Origin: Chryseobacterium gleum
Lineage (GTDB): Bacteria > Bacteroidota > Bacteroidia > Flavobacteriales_D > Crocinitomicaceae
DNA length: 64,000 bases
Assembly (NCBI GenBank): GCA_945897805.1
Contig: CAMDFX010000001.1
Location: 1-64,000, forward strand
Direction: 5' to 3'
Of the stretch, positions 43,970-51,621 are shown piece by piece. A model generated the notes under the pieces. That model did no database searches. It was given only the letters and a program-made list of their open reading frames with translations, and was not told the origin of the DNA. Both the position numbers and the translations under genes were made by a program. Every line of letters begins with the position of its first letter. The stretch's first letter is position 1.

Positions 43970-45205
43970 CTATTTCAACATTCCAATGCTTTTTTCTACC
44001 GCAGCAATAAATGTATCAATTTCTTCTTTCGTATTGTAAAACGCAAAAGAAGCCCGAACTGTTCCAGGAATTTTGTAAAAATCCATCAATGGTTGTGTGC
44101 AATGGTGACCAGTTCTTACTGCAATTCCTTGTTTGTCAAGCAAAGTTCCCATGTCGAATGGATGAATTCCGTCAACGATAAAAGAAACTACGCTCGTTTT
44201 CTTTTTGGATTCGCCAATGATGTTCATGTCTTCAAAAGTCAGCAACAAATCTTGGGCATAATCAGCCAATTCTGCTTCGTGTTTTTTGATGGATTCAATG
44301 TCGAATTGATTCATATATTCAATCGCTTTGCCCAAACAAATTCCACCTGCGATGTGCGGCGTTCCTGCTTCAAATTTGTAGGGCAATTCGTTGTATGTAG
44401 TTTTCTCAAAAGTAACTTTCAAAATCATATCACCGCCGCCCTGATATGGAGGCATGCGATCTAATAACGCTTCTTTTCCATATAAAATGCCAATTCCAGT
44501 AGGTCCAAAAACCTTGTGTCCAGAAAAAACAAAAAAATCGCAATCTAAATCTTTGACATCAATTTTTTCATGCTGAATACTTTGAGCGCCATCAATCAAA
44601 ACTTTCGCTCCAACTGCATGTGCTTTTTGGATCATTTCTTTGACTGGATTGATTGTTCCAAGCGTATTCGAAATGTGCGTTATGGCAATCAATTTTGTTT
44701 TGGAAGAAAGCAGTTTATCGTATTCATCTTGAATGATTTCACCCTTTTTATTGATCGGAATCACTTTCAAAATGCAGCTTTTTCTTTCACAAAGCATTTG
44801 CCAGGGAACAATGTTTGAATGGTGTTCCATCGCTGAAATTAAGATTTCGTCTCCAGCGTTTAAAAGATGACCGTATGAAGAAGCAACTAAATTAATTCCA
44901 TCTGTTGTTCCCTTGGTGAAGATGATTTCATCAGAAGATTTCGCATTCAAATATGCCGCAATAAACTTGCGAGAAGCTTCATATTCTGAAGTTGCTTTTT
45001 GACTTAAATGGTGAACTCCCCGGTGAATGTTTGCGTTGTCTTTGCTGTAATATTGATTAATTGCATCTAAAACATACTGAGGCTTTTGAGAGGTAGCGCC
45101 GTTGTCGAAATAGATTAAATTTTTGCCGTAAATTGTCTGACGCAAAGCGGGGAAATCTTCTCTGATTTCTCTAACACTAAATTTTCTTTTAACAGTTGAA
45201 TCCAT
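43970..45205 (-). CDS. sufS: Cysteine desulfurase SufS (class V aminotransferase)
   Basis: PLP enzyme that takes sulfur from cysteine for Fe-S clusters. Motifs: IYFDNGATSQKP, NVHRGVH-type NIHRGVHHLSQ, FSGHKVFGPTGIGILYG (PLP Lys) and RTGHHCTQPLMDF (active Cys). I start at ATG 45205 (MDSTVKRKFSV, 411 residues), where a perfect TATCTTTG box stands ten positions upstream; the track's longer start would include that promoter. First gene of the suf-fabF series. Confidence 0.95.
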   Translation of the reverse strand: MDSTVKRKFSVREIREDFPALRQTIYGKNLIYFDNGATSQKPQYVLDAINQYYSKDNANIHRGVHHLSQKATSEYEASRKFIAAYLNAKSSDEIIFTKGTTDGINLVASSYGHLLNAGDEILISAMEHHSNIVPWQMLCERKSCILKVIPINKKGEIIQDEYDKLLSSKTKLIAITHISNTLGTINPVKEMIQKAHAVGAKVLIDGAQSIQHEKIDVKDLDCDFFVFSGHKVFGPTGIGILYGKEALLDRMPPYQGGGDMILKVTFEKTTYNELPYKFEAGTPHIAGGICLGKAIEYMNQFDIESIKKHEAELADYAQDLLLTFEDMNIIGESKKKTSVVSFIVDGIHPFDMGTLLDKQGIAVRTGHHCTQPLMDFYKIPGTVRASFAFYNTKEEIDTFIAAVEKSIGMLK

Positions 45206-45214
45206 AATCGGATA

Positions 45215-45222
45215 CAAAGATA
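45215..45222 (-). promoter_or_regulatory. -7 box of sufS
   Basis: TATCTTTG on minus, ten positions before ATG 45205; it decides against the longer ORF. Confidence 0.65.
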
Positions 45223-45277
45223 CGACATGCTTATTTAAAATCCTTCTAAACAGGAAATAGTTTGGATAAATTATCAA

Positions 45278-46006
45278 TTATTTTTGCCACTCAAAACCAA
45301 AGGAATTGATTTTGTATCGCGAAGCAAATTGAGATTTTTCAATTACGGTGTTTTCTTCACTTGTTTGCGATTGATTTTTGATGAAAATTTGTCCAAATTC
45401 ATCTATTTTAACCAATTGAAACATTTCATACGACATGGGCGCATCGGAACCTGATTCTTTGGCTGCCAAAGTGATACATGAAATAATTTTTCCGTTTTTC
45501 ACTAAACTTCCCATCACATCGTGCCCAAAATAGAACGGACAAGCATCATAAGATTTGTAAATGATTTCCCATAAAAGCAAGGCTGCTGAATCGCCATATT
45601 CAATTCTTCCAACGGCATTGCAAACGGCATTTTCTGTCATTCCGATGTCCAATTTCTTCTTAAACTGAGTAAATTTCCCTTTTTCTTTTGCTTCTTGAAC
45701 TAAGAAAAAATCATTTAAATAGTATTTTTCTCTTGTTGTAATTTCGTCAATTGACAATTTTTTTGAGAGCAATTTCACAGTTTCAATATCAAGGTTTCCT
45801 TTTGAAAATTTGAAAGTAGAATCGTTCGCAAAATAAAGTGAATCTATGGTAAAATCTTTACTTTTTAATGGAAATTTTGAAAGTTGATTATTGATTTCTT
45901 TCGGATATTCAATCGATTTTTCATCGCTTAAATTTGATTTTACTTCTTTGCCTACACAGGAAGCAAGGAAAGTCAATAATACGCCGAATTGATAATAAAA
46001 TTTCAT
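45278..46006 (-). CDS. Putative lipoprotein of unknown function
   Basis: A 242-residue predicted lipoprotein (LLTFLASC, Cys17). The mature part is Lys/Ser-rich, with CNAVGRIEYGD and KSYDACPFYFGHD adding three more cysteines; I recognise no family. It sits between the AlgJ-like gene (61 nt upstream) and the sufS promoter, in the same direction, so it may be the last gene of the acyltransferase unit. Confidence 0.7.
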   Translation of the reverse strand: MKFYYQFGVLLTFLASCVGKEVKSNLSDEKSIEYPKEINNQLSKFPLKSKDFTIDSLYFANDSTFKFSKGNLDIETVKLLSKKLSIDEITTREKYYLNDFFLVQEAKEKGKFTQFKKKLDIGMTENAVCNAVGRIEYGDSAALLLWEIIYKSYDACPFYFGHDVMGSLVKNGKIISCITLAAKESGSDAPMSYEMFQLVKIDEFGQIFIKNQSQTSEENTVIEKSQFASRYKINSFGFEWQK

Positions 46007-46067
46007 TCGTTTTTTTTGGAAAAATAAGGATTATTTGAGAATTGGTTGTTTTTCGATTTGAATTAAT

Positions 46068-47210
46068 TTACTTTGGATAATACTTAGCATAAAGTTGATC
46101 CACAAATCCAAAGGCAAATTTGAATAAATTCGCATCTGTACAAATCAACATTACAACTTCATTTTTTTCTACTTCTAATTGAATATCAATATCTTTTACA
46201 TTTTTTGGGCTTTCGAAATTGTCTGGATAAATTTCTTGATTGTAAAACCAAAACTGTCCATCTCCAAAAACTTCTTTTGAAATTCCTGCATTGAACATTC
46301 CCCAGAAATAGCTATCCGAAACAACCAAAACTTTGGGCGTTTTTTGTTGATTATTAGGTTTTTCGTAATGAAATCTAGGATAAGCCATCGGATAAGTGTC
46401 CATCATGAAAAACAGATTCATTCCTTCACCAATATCGTAATCCCCTTGTTCATTGACTTTTTTGACTTCCAATTTATCTAAAACTAATTTTGTCATTTCT
46501 GTTTGGCGCATTTTGCCAAGGACTTTTATGATGGAATCAGCAGCCAAATATTCGCCGTATTTGCTCCAATGAATTCCTGCTTTGCCGTAAAGTGGATATT
46601 TACTTTTAGACTTCATATTCAAGAACCATTGATTGAAATCTAAATAGTTGATATTTTGTAATTTCATGGCTGCTAAATAGCCTGAATAGTTTGTTTTATC
46701 GCGTTTTTGTTTCTCGCAATAATCTGGCATATACTCTGGGAAAAAAGTTCCTTTTCCTGGTGCAAAAATCATCAAAAGATCTTTGTTTAATTTTTGCAAA
46801 GTATCTTGAATTTTTTTCAATTTGAAAACCTGAATTTCAATCGCTTTTTCGCCAATAAAATCTGTCCCTAAATAGGCTTTTAAGTAGTTTTTTTCAAACA
46901 AATAGTTTTCTTTTCCAATCACAACACCATTCGCTTTCGCCTCGTTGTAAAAACTATATGCTTGTTGGTTATTGATGCGAATAAATGTGCTTCTAAAACC
47001 GAAATTGTTGTTTACATATTTTTCATAATTCTTCTGAAAGTCGCCACTCTTCCATGTGTCAAAAGTGAATGCTGGTTTTTCAAAAGTTTCAATCGCTCCT
47101 TTGAGTGGTTCCAATTTAAAAATAGTTAAACCCTCTTGCAGCATTGGAAACAGCAGCAAAATCATGATTCCGCCGAATAAATATTGCTTTATTTTAGTTT
47201 GCTTGTCCAT
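46068..47210 (-). CDS. AlgJ/AlgX-like (DHHW, SGNH-type) polysaccharide O-acetylation protein
   Basis: A 380-residue membrane-anchored protein (helix about 10-28) with an extracytoplasmic SGNH-like domain. VVSDSYFWG carries the nucleophile Ser and GIHWSKYGEYLAAD the His-Trp pair seen in AlgJ/AlgX proteins. These transfer acetyl groups delivered by an MBOAT partner to a polysaccharide. The ATG overlaps the stop of the MBOAT gene as TGATG, so both are translated together. The polymer is unknown; no alginate genes are present. Confidence 0.85.
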   Translation of the reverse strand: MDKQTKIKQYLFGGIMILLLFPMLQEGLTIFKLEPLKGAIETFEKPAFTFDTWKSGDFQKNYEKYVNNNFGFRSTFIRINNQQAYSFYNEAKANGVVIGKENYLFEKNYLKAYLGTDFIGEKAIEIQVFKLKKIQDTLQKLNKDLLMIFAPGKGTFFPEYMPDYCEKQKRDKTNYSGYLAAMKLQNINYLDFNQWFLNMKSKSKYPLYGKAGIHWSKYGEYLAADSIIKVLGKMRQTEMTKLVLDKLEVKKVNEQGDYDIGEGMNLFFMMDTYPMAYPRFHYEKPNNQQKTPKVLVVSDSYFWGMFNAGISKEVFGDGQFWFYNQEIYPDNFESPKNVKDIDIQLEVEKNEVVMLICTDANLFKFAFGFVDQLYAKYYPK

Positions 47211-48631
47211 CAGAATCTAAAATAAATGAACGGATTGAATCCTTGTGCAGCGATTGAACTCAGTGAAAGAATGAATAGGAGTATGGAGATTCCTAAAAAT
47301 GAATAATACCAGTTCATTGAAGGATTGGTATTGAAATAAATCTTGTTTTCCCAATCTTTTGCTTTTTTGAAGACCCCAATAAAAGAAAATAAAATCGCTA
47401 TAAAAATCGTCACTTTGAAGATTGGAAGCATCGTTGGCAATCCTTTCATGTCGAAAGAAAAAAGCTTGAAAATATATGCTTTTGCGTGGTCAAATTTTTC
47501 AATACTGAAGAAAACCCAGCCAATCATCACAATTAAAAAAGTGTACATCATACTCGGAATGATCCCGATTTTTGAAAGAATTTTCCCTAGAAATAATCTT
47601 TCAATGACCAAGAAAAACCCATGAAAAGCACCCCAAATGACAAAATTCCAAGAAGCGCCGTGCCACAAGCCAGAAATCACAAAAACGAACCACAAATTCA
47701 TGTACAAGCGCATTTTTGTTTTTACTTTGTTGCCGCCCAACGGAATGTATAAATAGTCGCGCATCCAAGTGCCTAGTGTGATGTGCCACCTGCGCCAAAA
47801 TTCAGTAATGCTCCGAGAAATGTAAGGACTATCAAAGTTTTCAGGAAAGGTGAATCCCATGATTTTACCAAGTCCAATTGCCATATCGGAATATCCCGCA
47901 AAGTCGAAATAAATTTGAAAAGTGTAAGCCAAAATCCCAATCCAAGCGGAAGCCATGGTTAATTGATCCACAGGTATTTCCATAAATAGTTTGGCCTGTT
48001 CTCCCATCACATTGGCAATCAAAACTTTTTTTCCTAGACCGATGCACAGACGAATAAATCCTTGCAATTTATCGTCGATGGTTTCTTTTCTTTCTGTGAT
48101 TTGATCTGCGATGTAGCTAAATCTTACGATAGGACCTGCAATCATTTGCGGAAATGCAACGATAAAAAGCATATAATTACTCAACTTTTCAAGCGGTTTG
48201 TGCACATTTCGATAAACATCAACAGCGTAAGTCAAGCTTTGAAAGGTGAAAAATGAAATTCCAATAGGCAAGGCAATTTTGGTCCATGCGATGGTTTCAA
48301 ATCCTTGTTTATGTAAAAATTGGTTTACATTTTCGATAAAGAAATTGGCATATTTGAAATAAGCCAACATTCCTAAGTTCATTGTCAGTGAAGCGATTAA
48401 AAGAATTCTTTTTCGAAGTGCAGTTTTGGATTCAAATAAGAGCTTGACGAGATAAAAATCTAAAATGGTGACGCCAACAAGCACAAAAACAAATGTGGGC
48501 GCGCCCCAACTGAAGAAATAAATACTGGAAAGTAGAATGAACCAATTTTTGTATTCCTTCGCAATGAAATGATAAATCAAGACAAAGAGCGGAAGAAAAT
48601 AAACCAAAAATGTGATGCTACTAAAAACCAT
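47210..48631 (-). CDS. MBOAT-family O-acyltransferase (AlgI-like)
   Basis: A 473-residue polytopic membrane protein with at least ten helices. The family motif with its His is GLWHGASWNFVIWGAFHG, preceded by ITEFWRRWHITLGTWMRDYLYIPLGG. It probably moves acetyl from cytoplasmic acetyl-CoA across the membrane to the AlgJ-like partner encoded next. A TATATTTG box lies 15 positions upstream of the ATG. Confidence 0.94.
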   Translation of the reverse strand: MVFSSITFLVYFLPLFVLIYHFIAKEYKNWFILLSSIYFFSWGAPTFVFVLVGVTILDFYLVKLLFESKTALRKRILLIASLTMNLGMLAYFKYANFFIENVNQFLHKQGFETIAWTKIALPIGISFFTFQSLTYAVDVYRNVHKPLEKLSNYMLFIVAFPQMIAGPIVRFSYIADQITERKETIDDKLQGFIRLCIGLGKKVLIANVMGEQAKLFMEIPVDQLTMASAWIGILAYTFQIYFDFAGYSDMAIGLGKIMGFTFPENFDSPYISRSITEFWRRWHITLGTWMRDYLYIPLGGNKVKTKMRLYMNLWFVFVISGLWHGASWNFVIWGAFHGFFLVIERLFLGKILSKIGIIPSMMYTFLIVMIGWVFFSIEKFDHAKAYIFKLFSFDMKGLPTMLPIFKVTIFIAILFSFIGVFKKAKDWENKIYFNTNPSMNWYYSFLGISILLFILSLSSIAAQGFNPFIYFRF

Positions 48632-48645
48632 GGTTTTAAATCAAT

Positions 48646-48653
48646 TCAAATAT
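48646..48653 (-). promoter_or_regulatory. -7 box of the MBOAT operon
   Basis: TATATTTG on minus, 15 positions before ATG 48631. Confidence 0.55.
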
Positions 48654-48678
48654 AGAAAAGTTAAGGAATAGGTTTAAT

Positions 48679-48712
48679 AAAAAATCCCCCAAACAAAATT
48701 GCATGAGGGATT
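48679..48712 (-). terminator. Rho-independent terminator of gcvH
   Basis: On minus, AATCCCTC pairs with GGGGGATT (8 bp, one G-T) across a 14-nt loop and is followed by a T-rich run. It separates gcvH from the MBOAT operon. Confidence 0.75.
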
Positions 48713-48729
48713 GCCAATAATTTTTTTAA

Positions 48730-49107
48730 TTATCCAACAAGCGCTTGGTATCCTGCAGCATCAAGTAAACCATCTATTTCAGAAGGATTGCTCAATTCAA
48801 CTTTAACCATCCAACCGTCACCATAAGGATCAGAATTTACAGACTCAGGATTTGATTCTAATGCACTGTTGAATTCGATGATTTTTCCAGAAACTGGCAT
48901 GAACAAATCAGAAACAGTTTTTACTGCTTCAACAGAACCAAAAACTTCTTCTTGATCCAATTCTTCGCCTTCTGTTTCAATTTCAACGTAAACGATATCA
49001 CCCAATTCGCCTTGAGCAAAGGCAGTAATACCTACAGTAGCAATATTTCCATCAACACGAACCCACTCGTGGTCTTTCGTATATTTTAATTCAGCTGGGA
49101 TACTCAT
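48730..49107 (-). CDS. gcvH: Glycine cleavage system H protein
   Basis: Lipoyl carrier of the glycine cleavage complex, 125 residues. The lipoylated Lys is in [19 protein letters not shown] and the N-terminus [17 protein letters not shown] is typical. The gcvP and gcvT genes are elsewhere. Single gene with its own -7 box and terminator, divergent from prfB. Confidence 0.97.
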   Translation of the reverse strand: MSIPAELKYTKDHEWVRVDGNIATVGITAFAQGELGDIVYVEIETEGEELDQEEVFGSVEAVKTVSDLFMPVSGKIIEFNSALESNPESVNSDPYGDGWMVKVELSNPSEIDGLLDAAGYQALVG

Positions 49108-49132
49108 TTTCTTAGTCTTTAATTTTACAATG

Positions 49133-49140
49133 CAAATTTA
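49133..49140 (-). promoter_or_regulatory. -7 box of gcvH
   Basis: TAAATTTG on minus, 26 positions before ATG 49107. Confidence 0.6.
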
Positions 49141-49258
49141 TTATTTTATTTGAGATTTGGGAGATATTTTAGTCTTTTGTGTGGTATTTAAAGTCATTCT
49201 ATTGATTCAAGAACCGATTTTCCAAACCTTTCCATCTCATCTTTTCAAATTATCGCAT

Positions 49259-49266
49259 TATCTTTG
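49259..49266 (+). promoter_or_regulatory. -7 box of prfB
   Basis: TATCTTTG, eight positions before ATG 49274; a leader of only a few bases is expected, and the track's longer start is excluded. Confidence 0.65.
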
Positions 49267-49273
49267 TGTCCTT

Positions 49274-50359
49274 ATGGTGAATCAAGAACAGCTGAAAGAA
49301 CTGAGCACGCGCATACAAGCAATTTCTGATTATTTGAAAATTCAGGAAAAACGCGTTCAACTCCAAGAAGGAGAATTGAAGACGCAAGATCCTGACTTTT
49401 GGAATGATCCTAAAAAAGCGGAAGTGGAAATGAAATCCATTCGTACTTTAAAATTTTGGATTGCCACCTACGACGAATTGAAGTCTGATATGGACGACAT
49501 GGAAGTGCTTTTTGATTTTTTCAAAGAAGGAATGTCTGATGAATCTGAAGTTGAAGTAGCATACAAATCTCTCGCTGCTAAAGTGGAAGAATTGGAACTC
49601 AAAAACATGCTTTCTGGTGAAGAAGATCAATTGAGCGCGGTTTTGCAAATTACTTCGGGCGCTGGTGGTACAGAAAGTTGCGATTGGGCTTCTATGCTGA
49701 TGCGTATGTACATGATGTGGGGCACCAAGAATGGCTATAAATTGAAAGAATTGAATTATCAATCGGGTGATGTTGCTGGAATTAAAACAGTTACTATCGA
49801 ATTTGAAGGCGATTTTGCCTTTGGATATTTGAAGGGCGAAAATGGTGTTCACCGTTTGGTTCGTATTTCACCGTTTGATTCTAATGCCAAAAGACACACT
49901 TCTTTCGCTTCGGTGTACGTTTACCCTTTGGTGGATGATACAATCGAGATTCACATCAATCCAGCAGATATCACTTGGGACACTTTCCGTTCAGGCGGTG
50001 CAGGTGGACAAAATGTGAACAAAGTTGAAACAGCTGTGCGATTGAAACATGCACCTTCTGGAATCATAATCGAAAACTCTGAATCACGCTCTCAGCTTGG
50101 AAATAAGGAAAAAGCGATGCAATTATTGCGTTCTCAATTATACGAATTGGAATACCGTGCGCGCATGGAAAAACGCAATGAAATCGAGTCCAATAAAAAG
50201 AAAATCGAATGGGGTTCTCAAATCAGAAATTATGTGATGCATCCATATAAATTGATAAAAGACGTAAGAACTGGTCATGAAACAGGCAATGTTGAGGCAG
50301 TAATGGATGGCGATTTGAATGAATTTTTGAAGGCTTATTTAATGACCTACGGAAATTAA
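49274..50359 (+). CDS. prfB: Peptide chain release factor 2, no frameshift
   Basis: Ends translation at UGA and UAA. The tripeptide anticodon SPF is in [16 protein letters not shown] and the catalytic GGQ in [14 protein letters not shown]. Starting at ATG 49274 ([10 protein letters not shown]) gives 361 residues in one uninterrupted frame. The place where many bacteria have the autoregulatory +1 shift (TAT CTT TGA C) reads TAT TTG AAA here (codons 20-22), so no shift is required. Followed after ten bases by the ArsC-like gene. Confidence 0.95.
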   Translation: MVNQEQLKELSTRIQAISDYLKIQEKRVQLQEGELKTQDPDFWNDPKKAEVEMKSIRTLKFWIATYDELKSDMDDMEVLFDFFKEGMSDESEVEVAYKSLAAKVEELELKNMLSGEEDQLSAVLQITSGAGGTESCDWASMLMRMYMMWGTKNGYKLKELNYQSGDVAGIKTVTIEFEGDFAFGYLKGENGVHRLVRISPFDSNAKRHTSFASVYVYPLVDDTIEIHINPADITWDTFRSGGAGGQNVNKVETAVRLKHAPSGIIIENSESRSQLGNKEKAMQLLRSQLYELEYRARMEKRNEIESNKKKIEWGSQIRNYVMHPYKLIKDVRTGHETGNVEAVMDGDLNEFLKAYLMTYGN

Positions 50360-50369
50360 TTTTCTCAAA

Positions 50370-50723
50370 ATGAAGACAATCATTTATCACAACAATCAAT
50401 GCGGTAAAAGTCGTGCAGCCTTGGAAGTATTGAAACAATTACGCCTTGGTTTTGAAGTGATTGAATATTTAAAAAATCCTCCAACGGCTAAAGAATTGAA
50501 GTCGATTTTGAAATTGCTCCAAATTCCTGCTGAAGCTTTAATTCGCAAAGGTGAATCCGCTTTCAATGAAAATTTCAAAGGCAAAACATTGACTGAAGCC
50601 GATTGGATTGATGCAATGGTTCGATTTCCAAAATTGATTGAGCGACCAATCGTCATTTATGGAAATAAAGCTGCAATTGGCAGACCGATTGAAAAAGTGA
50701 TTGAATTATTTGACAAAAAATAA
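50370..50723 (+). CDS. ArsC/Spx-family arsenate reductase-like protein
   Basis: A 117-residue thioredoxin-fold protein with the glutaredoxin-type ArsC signature NNQCGKSRAALEVL (Cys and Arg) and the second site VIYGNKAAIGRP. These fit arsenate reductase better than Spx. No other ars gene is nearby, so its physiological substrate is uncertain. Ten bases behind prfB and likely co-transcribed; ends at a strong hairpin. Confidence 0.88.
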   Translation: MKTIIYHNNQCGKSRAALEVLKQLRLGFEVIEYLKNPPTAKELKSILKLLQIPAEALIRKGESAFNENFKGKTLTEADWIDAMVRFPKLIERPIVIYGNKAAIGRPIEKVIELFDKK

Positions 50724-50749
50724 ACCCAATTGAAAATTCAAATGGGTTT
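50722..50749. terminator. Hairpin terminator between ArsC-like and LOG genes, probably bidirectional
   Basis: AAACCCAATTGAA and TTCAAATGGGTTT form a long, almost perfect stem with flanking A and T runs. It overlaps the ArsC-like stop codon and lies 19 nt from the LOG stop. Confidence 0.75.
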
Positions 50750-50767
50750 AGAAAGATTTGATCTCAG

Positions 50768-51451
50768 TTAGAAATTGGGTTTCAATTCATGAGATTTGTA
50801 AAATTCTTCGATATATTTAACGGCTTCATCTGCAGTGTCAACTACTTTAAAAAAATGCATATCTTCAGGAGAAATATTGTTCTCTTTTTCTAACATTACT
50901 TTTTGAATCCAATCAACCAAACCATCCCAATAATCATGACCGATTAAAACAACAGGCATTTTTTTGATTTTCTTAGTTTGAATCAATGTTAATGCTTCAA
51001 AAAGTTCATCAATCGTTCCCATTCCGCCGGGAAGAATGACAAATCCTTGGGCATATTTCACAAACATCACTTTGCGTACAAAGAAATAGCGAAAATCAAG
51101 CACTTTATCTAAATCGATGTATTGATTGTGACTTTGTTCAAACGGTAAATTGATATTCAGTCCAACGGAAGCACCGCCGCCTTCTTGCGCGCCTTTATTT
51201 CCAGCTTCCATGATTCCTGGTCCACCGCCAGTAATGACTCCATAACCTGCTTTGGTCAATTTATGCGCAACATCAATCGCTAGTTGGTAGTATTTATTGT
51301 CAGGCTTTGTGCGCGCCGAACCAAAAATAGAAATACATGGCCCAATTTGCGCCATACGGTCATATCCTTCAACGAATTCTGACATGATTTTGAAAATGGC
51401 CCAACTGTCGTTTGTTTTGATAGCATTCCAATCCTTCTTTGCTGCGTGCAT
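50768..51451 (-). CDS. LOG-family protein (nucleotide 5'-monophosphate phosphoribohydrolase type)
   Basis: A 227-residue Rossmann protein with the LOG hallmark LPGGMGTIDELFEALT and GGGPGIMEAGNKGAQEGG. Members split N6-modified or plain purine nucleotides into base and ribose 5-phosphate; older annotations call them lysine decarboxylases, which is wrong for this group. Cytoplasmic. Stands alone downstream of nothing in its direction; 170 nt separate it from uvrA. Confidence 0.9.
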   Translation of the reverse strand: MHAAKKDWNAIKTNDSWAIFKIMSEFVEGYDRMAQIGPCISIFGSARTKPDNKYYQLAIDVAHKLTKAGYGVITGGGPGIMEAGNKGAQEGGGASVGLNINLPFEQSHNQYIDLDKVLDFRYFFVRKVMFVKYAQGFVILPGGMGTIDELFEALTLIQTKKIKKMPVVLIGHDYWDGLVDWIQKVMLEKENNISPEDMHFFKVVDTADEAVKYIEEFYKSHELKPNF

Positions 51452-51621
51452 AAAATAGTTTTTTTAACAAAATTAATTTTAAAGATGGATAGTGAAGTGT
51501 CTTTTTTGTTTTTGGGAATCGATCCGCAAAAAACAAATACCGTTGGTTTTATCCTTTGATAAACTAAAGGTAGTATAAAATTTTTAATCGAGAATGAAGC
51601 TTTGTAAATTGTTTTGAAATT

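Noticed and set aside
43940-44464. 174-aa ORF on plus over sufS
   Set aside because: Shadow of sufS; Cys/Phe-rich and no plausible promoter.
49448-49852. 134-aa ORF on minus over prfB
   Set aside because: Shadow of prfB; His/Phe-rich and without family match.
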